Assembly: GCA_037954665.1 (NCBI GenBank) | Contig: JBBMOL010000243.1 | Location: forward strand, 708,535-772,534 | Direction: 5' to 3' | From: Laguncularia racemosa | Taxonomy: Eukaryota > Streptophyta > Magnoliopsida > Myrtales > Combretaceae | Length of the DNA stretch: 64,000 nucleotides | Part shown: positions 54,736 through 64,000 of the stretch, piece after piece | Layout of the letters: the number at the start of each line of letters is the position of its first letter | How positions within the stretch are numbered: the first letter of the stretch is position 1 | The notes under the pieces: model-generated | Seen by the model: the letters and a program-made list of their open reading frames with translations, nothing else | The model's database searches: none | Told to the model about the DNA's origin: nothing | Translations under genes and position numbers: made by a program

Positions 54736-57044
54736 GGTACCCCGATTTTTTTTCAAATAATTACGATTCCTATCTATATTTTACAATTAAGCCTCAAATA
54801 TTATTAGCTACATAAAGTTAGTCTTCAAACTTTATGTGACAAGAATTTCTTTTAGTCAATTAAAAATTCCTTTAAAAATCTGTATACAATTTTTCTATTT
54901 TTAGACATGTAAACAATTAGCTTCTCCAAGGGACTTTCCTAACCAACTTCCCAAGAAAGTTACCTTAAAGTTAACTTCTTAAAGAAGGATATTTCACTAA
55001 CTTCTTAAGGAAGCTTACTTGATCAACTTCTTAAGTAAGACATCAAAAGAAACTTAGCAAAGAAGTATAACTTCTCAAGGAAGTCATCTTGATAAACTTG
55101 ATGACAAAGAAGACCAAAACTTCTACCAGTTAATACCAATTCTATGTTACACTTCCACTCAATCCTAAACCAAGCTATTAGATGATAGCAAGATCCTTAT
55201 CCAAACTAGAGTATCTTTGGAAAACAAAAACAAGTATGAATACCTAATAGATTTGGCCTAGAAATCAAAATCAAAGATCAAATATTCTAGCCCAAATGCC
55301 ATCCATGATTCTTAAGGATTTTTGTAGGTTGCATTTTTAGAAATCCTATTAGATAAGCAACTACATCTGGAATTTGGCTCCAAATGAACTCGAGTAGGGT
55401 CAGGAGCTAGAGGAGACTCGATATTCTAAAAGTTGACCAAAGTCAACTTAGTTAAATTAAAAGTTGACTTGAGTCAACGACTCTACCCGACTTACAAACT
55501 TAGGTCTTCCATTCAACACCCCTAGGAAGACTTGAGTATACTTAAAGCATTAAAGATAAGACCCGAGTTGACTTAGGGAAGACTTGATAAATAAGACACC
55601 AAGGATTCATATGATATACTTTTCTGATGGAATCAATGAGTTTAGCTTAGTAAAATTTCAATCGAAAACCGTCAACTGTACTAATTTCCATTAAACTCCT
55701 TACTTGAGAGTTCAATCTTATTTTTGATATTTCACTTAGTAGACTAAACTCAATTTTTTTCAAATTTCATATGTAGGACCAGTACTTAGCCCTAAAAATT
55801 CCTTGTGTATTAGATCTAAAAACCCAAACTCGATTGACTAAAGTCTACTCCCATTTGACTTAAGGTAACCTTCGATAAACAATTAGGCAAGTCATAAAGA
55901 CTTGCATTGACTTGAGTCTAATCTTTCCAAAATTTATTCCATCTCATCCTAATCATAAGAATTAGTACCCTAAAACATAGATCATAAAAATAAATACAAA
56001 TTAATAACAAACCCAATTGAAAAACCAAATAGAAACCGAAAGCCTCTCAAACCTTGTCTTAAAGCTTTCTAAGCGGTTAAGCTTGAAACCACCCTCAAAT
56101 CTTAATTTACTTGAACCAAATTTTTCCTAAGTCAATATTGAATCTTTAATTACCCAATAACACACAAAATATTAGAAAATCTAAGCAAAACTCCAACTAG
56201 CTACACTTCCACTCCAAGATGCCACCAAAAGAGAAGTCAAACTTCTCCTCTTACCTTATCTTGTCTCATCAAGATCACCATTTATTACACCTGATCTTAT
56301 CTCAATCCTACCCTATCTTATCTTGTCTAACCTAAGAAAAAGACATGAAATAATTTTAAAATATGCATATGAAAATCGGATCCAAATAAAATACACTAAA
56401 CATGTGATTTTTCTAGTTTTTGCCAAGGTTTACTAACCTTAACCCATCTTATCCTATACTTATAAATTTTTTCCCAAATTTTACCCTATTTTACATTAAA
56501 TATACCTTAATTACTCAGTAAAATATCATGGAAAAATTCGAAGAGATGAGCCCTTGAAAATTTATTAGAAACCCCTTCTTCACATGAAATACTACCATGT
56601 AAATCCATCTAGCTTGTCATCATTTGATTCACCCCTTCCTATTTTAATTTAATTTAATCTAAAAGAACCTAAATTAACATGATTAAAGTAGGTTGAGGAC
56701 CTAGAAAAATCATAATTTTAGAGTCTCATAAACAAGAGGAAAATTTCATCTAAATCTCATCTCCAAAAACACCTTACTACTTAACCTTATTTCACCCCAT
56801 GTTTGAAGCCATCTTAGCTAATCCTAATCTAATCAAAATTAGCCCAAAATTTGTCACGACCAAGCTAAAGAGGTTAACTAAACATAAAAAAAAAAAAAAA
56901 TCAGGCCAAGAAACCACCTAGAAGGTACCAAAATTGTCCACACCCTTCTGATTTCATTAAGTCTACATGATTTTGCCACCTTAACCTCATCTTATCTTAT
57001 GTAATCACTACCCTAGCTTATCCTATGAGACTTTAGACCAATTA
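54736..57044 (-). repeat. Decayed Del/Tekay-like LTR in minus orientation (left part)
   Basis: Inverted relative to 11,700-14,730: the aagttgactt-rich stretch (55,430-55,570) and the CTTATC-rich stretch (56,260-56,340, 56,430-56,460, 56,990-57,030) match its landmarks in reverse order. No gene. Confidence 0.5.
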
Positions 57045-57232
57045 TGATGTGCCTAACCAATTGGATAGTAAACACATCAATCAAGTATCGTGAACAACCA
57101 ACTCCAACAACAAATGGCATGTTCAAATTACTTCACAATTGAAGTCCAATTCATTAATTTGAACATTAAATTGATGTAAGGAACAAACAAGTGTATAAAC
57201 TTCAGTGGAACAACACGAAAATGAACTAAAAT

Positions 57233-58173
57233 TGATACGAACCACGCCAATGTGTGACGAAACCCAATACCAATAGTTCAGAATTGCTACTCAAGATACC
57301 AAACAATCGAGTGGAAACTGCGACCCGTTGTCTATAAGTGAGACAAGAACCTTAGTATATTATGTAGACGCCACAATCGGGATGAAAGACGATTGATAAG
57401 TCAGGATGAACGCCACAGAAGAAATCCGATAAGTTCTAGAGTAGTTCTTTGAAGAACCAAGAGAGGAATTCTCTCCAAAGTGTTTTCAAACTTGTATGTT
57501 GTATATTCTATTTTCTATGTTGTATCTAAACCTAGGAGCTTTGTATTAGGGTTTACAATTCGTAAAAAATGATGCCCAAAACGACATAGCTTCAATAAGT
57601 TGTGTAAAATAACAAAACAATGACTTAAAGGCCGGCAGTGTAGGAATGAAGGCCGGCGGCCTTGGAGCCGGCGTTGGAGATGTACACGACCGTGTACTTC
57701 TAGTCGTGTATCTTTCTTGGAAATTCTTGACAACATACAGGACCATGTACTTCTAGTCGTGTATCTTTCTGTGGAAATTTCTTGACAACATACACGACCT
57801 TTGTACTTCTAGTCGTGTATCTTTCTGTGGAAATTCTTGACACCATACACGGCCGTGCCTTTAAACTGTGTATAGGACCGTGTATGATTCTGTGTAACCT
57901 CCAGACTCCTACACGGCCGTGCCTTGTAAAGACACGCCCTCTTAAAACCTGTATCCGTTATAACTTGTACAAGAGCAAGGGCATTCCTATGGTTGTTCCA
58001 ATCCTTTCCAACTTCATGATTGCTCTAATCCTTTCCGACTTCATGGACATCCTTTATTAACCCGTTAAGTGCTTCCTTTAATCGTTTCGCTCGAGTTCTT
58101 GTGATCGGTCCAAGTGGCACTTCAAGAGGATCCCATTCCATCTTCTGGCTTGGCTCCCATCATGGCTCTCATA
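57233..58173 (-). mobile_element. Solo LTR N1 nested in N2
   Basis: Flanks (gaactaaaat left, aaaaattcaatcc right) rejoin into a sequence like solo LTR L at 12,613-12,640, so something of about 940 bp was inserted. Edges are uncertain by a few bases and the target duplication (AAAAT/AAAAA) has a mismatch. It contains a GGCCGG palindrome patch (57,630-57,675) and the dyad array at 57,682-57,900. Confidence 0.6.
57682..57850 (-). repeat. Tandem repeat of about 54 bp with CACG/CGTG dyads
   Basis: Three units starting at about 57,683, 57,736 and 57,791, each with a tacacgacc...gtac pair followed by 'cttctagtcgtgtatctttct' and 'ttcttgaca'. The first carries the perfect pair GTACACG-AC-CGTGTAC (57,682-57,697). 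Confidence 0.85.
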
Positions 58174-58852
58174 AAAAATTCAATCCTAATTTGAAATGAT
58201 CAAATCTGAAAATAAAGAATCCTAATTCACGTTGATAAGAACAAGTAACCAACAAATTGTACTTAGATATTACTCGCTAAACACAATTTGTAAAACAATA
58301 AAAGTAAGATTGATATTACTCACAATCACTCTAGTTGATTCTCGCCATAATTTCACTAAGAAATTGATAAGAGATCTTTGTATGCAAAGGACAAACCCCA
58401 CGGCATAAAGTGTATGATTTTCTCAATTGTCAAAAGCTTCTCAAAAACCCTAGTTAGCAAGTATTTATACTTTCTCCAATTAAGGTAAAAATAACACAAA
58501 AATTACAAGGATTCCACTTAAGTGGCTAGTTTTCCAAGACACAAAATACAAGTACAAAATAAATTGGGCTGGTTCCCATAAGCAACAATTACAAATACAA
58601 ATGGTCTTCAAGTGGTCGGTTATTTATTTCAATGAACAATTTAGGGCCGTTGGATGTGATTCCAAGAATGTCTGCAATTTGATCCTTAGTGCATGTTATT
58701 TGGCCAACCTATAACATCGATAAATGTACCTGCTAAAGTGCCAAAATAAAACATTATTATATAAAATGTGCCATATGTGGATTTCTAGGCTCATACATCT
58801 AAGTTAGGTTTCCCCCACTACTAGAACCACAGGGTTGATTCCCATCAAATTA

Positions 58853-61800
58853 TGACCCTAAAACCTGCCTAATCCTGTCCCCTTAGGTGTGCCAAATCAG
58901 AACCCAAATTAAATTACAAAACAACAAAATTAACTAGTATAAAAAGGGAAGTAAAAAGCAAATTTACCCCCTTTTTAAACAACCTTACCTCTCACCGCCC
59001 TTTGCTGCCCATTTCCTCTAAAAAATTTCCACTAAAACACATTAATATTCCTTTTAAGAAGTTAAAATTTTCACCATAATTTGTTCCCATTTACATCTCC
59101 AAAAACCGATAAAAGATTTAAACCACCAAAAGCTATGGATTAAAGTAAGAACTTCAAGAAGATTATTATCTTTAAAATCTCTTTAAGGAAGTTACTAACT
59201 TACCTATTTTCTAAATTATGGACCTTTAAATTAGGTATTCAAAGGGTGTTCATCAGATTAAGGTAATCCCCCTTAACCAAAGTTCTTTCTTGGCATACTC
59301 TTCATCTACATACACTAATATCACTTTTATGGCGTTGTAGGCTCCAATTATAATTCCACTTCAAGCAAACCTAATCCCCATAAGACTTATTTCTCTTTCA
59401 TTTTAGAGTTTTTTTTTAGTGTTTAAATATAATTTTAAAACCCCAAATAAATACAAAAGTTCAAAGAAAGGATGTTAAAGACTTAATTTTGAATCTTGAA
59501 GACTTATGATCATCTATAACTTTTTTGACCTATTGGACATCCATGGACAATTTTTGGACATTCATAGATATATTCTTGAAATATTTTGGCATATATTCAT
59601 GGATATATTCTTGGAAATTTATGGACATATTTTGGACATGTTGATGGACATATCTAACATATACCTTAGACATATATTTTCCCTATCATGGACCTTTGAG
59701 AACGGGGCTTACCGTAAAAAACCTAAGCCCGGACCTTGTAAAGGGCCAATTTAAAAGGGAAAGGGCCCGAGCTTGGCTTTAAAGGATTGAACTTAAAAAT
59801 TAAGAACTAAAATAATTAAAAATACCCAAAAGCTTTTAAAAAACTCTAAAAAGCTGGGGTTTTATCGGGATAATAAAATATAAATTTTGTAGTATTATTT
59901 TATATGTACTTTTTGTAGTTAATTTTTAGGTTTTTTGAAGATGTCAGTCTCTACCCCAAAAAGGGTTTTTTATAATCCTCAAGTCAAACCTATGGGAGTT
60001 CGATGATTTGCTATTACTGTTGTTTGCAAATTGTGTGATGTTTTTTGTTGCTATTGATTTTTTGGAATGACTGATTGCTTTCAGCCTCATCCATGTGGTC
60101 ACCTATTAAACCCCTAAATTTTAAATTTTAGCCCAAAAAAACCAAATTTTCTTGTAGTAACAACCCACCTGTAATATTGAATCTATGATTTCCGGATTTC
60201 ACAAACCCCAAAAAATTCAATTTGGTACTAGGCATTTTACCCAAAACCCCCATAAAGATAACATTTACAATATTAAAGTCATTCTAGTGATATAAAAAAT
60301 AAATTTTTCAAATTTTAAAGATAGAGAAATAAGTTTAATAATAATTATCCAAAATCTATTCAAAATTTAAAAAAATCATTCTAAGTGTCTTTTTTCCTCA
60401 CTCGCCCAACCTCATCTTTGAAAATCTCATCCTACTAGATTCTCTAGGGTAAAACCAGAACGATGTACAAAAAGGGGAAAGTGTAGGGGGGAAAAATATA
60501 AACTTAGTGAGATCCCGCTCATACCCCTTTCACGAAAAACAAGAAAAATTATCATTTTTAATGTATAAATGCATGAACAACATATGCAAAAACATCAAAT
60601 GTATAAGCCAAAACTACATGAGGCAAAGATATTTCTAACCAATAACCCCCCTTTGAACTTGGGTTTTGAGGATTTTTTTTAAAGTTCCATCAGAGTTCGA
60701 GCCCCAATTCCATTACACTTACATGCATATTATCAATGTTATGCTAGAAAATGATCTTCTCAAAAGGGCCCCCGGAAAACCAAAAGAAAATAATTTTTTC
60801 TCTGCCCGCACACTGCAGATGCATGCCCTACAAAAGAATAATGAACGGATTAAACTAATACACGACAATCCTCTAGTCTTTTTTATATTGTTAGAAAGGA
60901 CACCCCCCCCAAGTTTCCCTTTTCATTATCTTTTAATTTGAGGAACATAGAAAAAATAAGAAGATCTATCATATCCATTTAAAAACAATATTTTGATATG
61001 CTTAACAAAATTAGAAGGTCCCCAAAAAATTTTTGTAGAAAACCCAAAATTAAAAAATGCCATGAAAAAAGGCAACTTTACTTTCTTTTCCCTTTTGGCC
61101 TTAACAACAAACAATCAACCAAATCAAGCACACACATGGGTTATTAGTATTCAAAATTTAAAGGGACTATAAAATTTTAAGTACAAATTAAGTGGGGAAT
61201 CACCCTTGGGACCACCTTGCCATCCTTGTTTAAGGATGTAGTAATCCTCGATAAAACTTGGCAATCTTTGAAAAACCATAAAAAATAGAGAAAAAATATA
61301 TATAAATATATATAAATAAAATATATATATAAAAATAAAATTTTATAATTATATAAATTAAATAATATATAAGAAGTAACTACTTTTAAGATAAACTAAA
61401 CTAGTATCCCAAATTAACCCCATATTTTTTTAGTCTTTTAAAGTCCCTTTTATTATTAATTCTTCGTTTAGGGAATCGGTCCATTGTCAAGGTCTGCACT
61501 TTGGGCTTTTTCGAGTAAAAAATCTGTCCTTGCCCTAAAAAGGCAAATAACTTCCAAAGAATTCAAAATCAAATCCCGAATTGTCCATAAGAGGGCCAAA
61601 TTTGTCAAAATGTGTCCACATATTCCAATAGATCATAAACGGTCAAGATTTTTAAAATTTTAAAAATAAAGCTTTAATATCTTCTTTTTTAATTTTTTGT
61701 TAGGAGTTTTTTAAAATGTCAATTTTTAGAGAAATATTCCAAATGAAGTAAATAAATAATTTACAAGATGAATTTGTTTGAGTAGAATGGTGATAAAATC

Positions 61801-62011
61801 TACAACTATTCAATATGTAGTAGTATGATATACATGGGAAAAAATTTTGGGTAAAATTGGGGTTTTCCTTACTTTGATGGAAATCACTAAAGTAAAGACC
61901 TAAAACATAGAAAATAAGTTTTTAGAACTTCCTTAAGTGAACTAAAGAACTCAACCTTATTGGAAGTTACTTTCTTTTGTTTCTTTAAAATTGGGGGTTT
62001 AAAACTTGATT
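58853..62011 (-). repeat. Decayed Del/Tekay-like LTR in minus orientation (right part), noisy
   Basis: 60,390-61,740 is a diverged copy of 5,850-7,440. The segment is unusually full of homopolymer runs (for example nine C at about 60,903, poly-A and poly-T doublings), which suggests lower base quality near the gap. No gene; the frames are chance. Confidence 0.5.
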
Positions 62012-62511
62012 NNNNNNNNNNNNNNNNNNNNNNNNNNNNNNNNNNNNNNNNNNNNNNNNNNNNNNNNNNNNNNNNNNNNNNNNNNNNNNNNNNNNNNNNN
62101 NNNNNNNNNNNNNNNNNNNNNNNNNNNNNNNNNNNNNNNNNNNNNNNNNNNNNNNNNNNNNNNNNNNNNNNNNNNNNNNNNNNNNNNNNNNNNNNNNNNN
62201 NNNNNNNNNNNNNNNNNNNNNNNNNNNNNNNNNNNNNNNNNNNNNNNNNNNNNNNNNNNNNNNNNNNNNNNNNNNNNNNNNNNNNNNNNNNNNNNNNNNN
62301 NNNNNNNNNNNNNNNNNNNNNNNNNNNNNNNNNNNNNNNNNNNNNNNNNNNNNNNNNNNNNNNNNNNNNNNNNNNNNNNNNNNNNNNNNNNNNNNNNNNN
62401 NNNNNNNNNNNNNNNNNNNNNNNNNNNNNNNNNNNNNNNNNNNNNNNNNNNNNNNNNNNNNNNNNNNNNNNNNNNNNNNNNNNNNNNNNNNNNNNNNNNN
62501 NNNNNNNNNNN
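62012..62511. other. Scaffold gap of exactly 500 N
   Basis: 500 consecutive N. The round length indicates a placeholder, so the true distance is unknown. Open frames reported across it are meaningless. Confidence 0.99.
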
Positions 62512-64000
62512 TATGATTGATTTAAATGCAATTAAGAGTTTGTTGTTCTTCTAGAGATAGGAAACAAGAGTCTTCTGTTTACATCGATTATTTTGATGCG
62601 AATTCATGTGCTTTATGCAATTCTAGGTTGCTATTAACTAAAGAGAGATCCTATTTGATAAACCTAGGATTAGATAGGTTAATATACTTGAGAAAGTAGT
62701 TAACTTGACTCGAGAATTCGACAGTATAAGAAGTCAACTACTCCAATCTTCATAAATCTAATGAATTTACATGATAGAGAAGGAGTAGAATAAGATCTAG
62801 GTTGCTTTTGTTAATTGATAAATCTTCTGAACCATTGTTGTTAGTGAGTTATTAGTTTTAAGATTAGAGTAATTAAGTTTCAACCAACATATTTAAGCGG
62901 CGGTTAGATAATAGGAACGAAGTTAGTACTAGTAGTTGGTGTATCTCTGAGGGGACGACCTTATGCTTACTCGCTATATTACGCTACGATAGTGCGCTTG
63001 CCTATTGCTTCGTAGTAAGATTAAGAACAAGAATTCAATTTATTAAAACTTACGATTGGCAACGATCAATTACATCACACAGGATCTCATCATGATATTT
63101 TTGCCCAACACTCACAGGGACCTTCGCCCTTAGTGTAACATACATACTGCCTTGATTATACCAGCCAATGCAAGTTATAAGGGTTAGCATGTGGAATAGT
63201 AGACAAATGTAATTGTCTACAAGTGCAGCAAATATAACATTCGTGTAACTACCACTATCGATGATGAGTACACACAAAGGTTACCTCTGATTCTGCAAGA
63301 GGTGTGAAATATGTTCTCCCTCTGAATGTCTCTAGTATCAGGAGATATAGTTAGAGCCCTGCGTAACACATTAATGGGTAGATGTTGTTCACCTGTACGT
63401 CCTCATGTGTCTCTGCAGTCTGGTCATCACAATATTCTTGTAGTGCCGTTGGTAAATCTGTAGGTTCAATCTATTCATTGTCATCCCCAACATCTTCCCC
63501 AATGCCCTCCATACAGTCATCACCCTTTTATTTGGACACTGTGTTGCATTATGCCCAAATCCCATGCATTTTAAAGCACTTGATCTAGCGTGCCTTTCCA
63601 CTAGTAGACCGGGAACAGTCTGCCTCATATCTGGCAATTATTACCTCTTTACCTTCTAGTAGGTAAATTTTCTCTAGTAGTATTTGGGGTAGTTTTGTCC
63701 ACTACTCTCACTGCCTCACCTATTGCCTTTGTTCCCCCTAATCGACCGTCAACTGCTATGGGTCTGGTATAGCACTGGGCCTACTGCTTGGAGCCCTAAA
63801 ACAAGTTGGACCTCCTTTGCCTCTACACTTCCAAGGCCAACTGGATAGCCTCATCAAGTATAACTATAGCGCTGCAGCTTAACACACACCTTTTATATTT
63901 CAAGCCTGAGACGAAGCGTGCTATGGTTTGTTCTGGAGGTTCAATAGACCCATATCTAATCATGAGGGTTTCAAATTCCTGCACATAATCATCTACTGTC
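62512..64000. repeat. Near-copy of 26,552-28,046 (A 3' LTR end into B), probable assembly duplicate
   Basis: Follows 26,552-28,046 base for base through the end of the element A LTR (about 63,069), the ATTAC junction and the interrupted gag-protease of element B. It differs mainly by single-base insertions or deletions, for example 'gaatttacatg' for 'gaattacatg' and 'gatagtgcgc' for 'gataggtgcgc'. The protease and zinc-knuckle frames are more broken here than in the first copy. Confidence 0.92.

Larger units (their letters stand above)
57045..58847 (-). mobile_element. Solo LTR N2, split by a related solo LTR N1
   Basis: Termini TGATGTGCC (57,045) and CCCATCA (58,847), with perfect AATTA duplications (57,040-57,044 and 58,848-58,852). 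Without N1 it is about 0.86 kb, close to solo LTR L. A TATA dyad with one arm decayed is at 58,457-58,474, and a 'ctcgccataatttc' block is present. Confidence 0.85.

Noticed and set aside
61887..62554. Open frames of about 180-214 codons across 62,012-62,511
   Set aside because: They are runs of N in a scaffold gap.
62512..64000. A second independent A/B nested insertion
   Set aside because: The shared insertion junction and target site make independent origin implausible; treated as a duplicate.

Overview
This window is repeat-dense plant nuclear DNA. I found no host protein-coding gene, rRNA, tRNA or CRISPR array. Nearly all of it is LTR retrotransposon sequence of the Ty3/gypsy superfamily at several stages of decay. 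The evidence for a plant is the Athila-type and chromovirus-type gag/pol proteins, primer-binding sites matching plant tRNA-Asp and initiator tRNA-Met, and plant-type TATA boxes in long LTRs. The species cannot be told from the sequence.

Layout. 1-14,740 is old LTR-like DNA: decayed Del/Tekay-like repeats, a strand-asymmetric low-complexity block (1,790-4,450), and two solo LTRs (J at 10,012-11,060; L at 12,460-13,361). About 14,745-54,250 is one fossil chromovirus, element E: gag, protease, RT, RNase H, integrase, chromodomain, polypurine tract and 3' LTR, in order on the + strand. It is split by four later insertions. (1) Solo LTR D (15,824-31,523, - strand) holds element B (16,161-30,847, - strand, gag-protease only), which in turn holds element A (17,469-27,110, + strand, Athila-type). 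The nest is therefore four levels deep. (2) LTR-plus-leader fragment F (33,618-36,091) contains solo LTR G and is flanked by a 103-bp target duplication. (3) Element H (36,933-45,904) is Athila-type. (4) Element C (46,078-52,044) is protease-only and contains solo LTR M. 54,260-62,011 is a further set of minus-oriented decayed repeats with nested solo LTRs N2 and N1. A 500-N scaffold gap (62,012-62,511) follows. The last 1.5 kb repeats 26,552-28,046 with scattered 1-bp indels and is probably an assembly duplicate. Target-site duplications were read directly for A (ATTAC), H (ATCCC), C (CCATG), L (TTAAA), G (GGATC), M (TACAT) and N2 (AATTA), and with one mismatch for B and D.

No element here can move by itself. 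A has lost most of RT plus RNase H and integrase through an internal deletion. H lacks its primer-binding site and the start of gag and carries several stops. B and C lack RT, RNase H and integrase altogether.

The most interesting signals are regulatory. Element A has what looks like a second, internal promoter: a 66-bp tandem array of nested palindromes, a TATA box, a non-coding exon, an intron with consensus ends, and an ATG placed exactly at the acceptor. Dyads of the form TACACG-NN-CGTGTA recur upstream of the TATA box, or on the expected upstream side, in unrelated LTR families here. B and C look like a non-autonomous lineage that kept protease but not polymerase. Lineage names (Athila, Del/Tekay, chromovirus) rest on recognised motifs, not on a database search.
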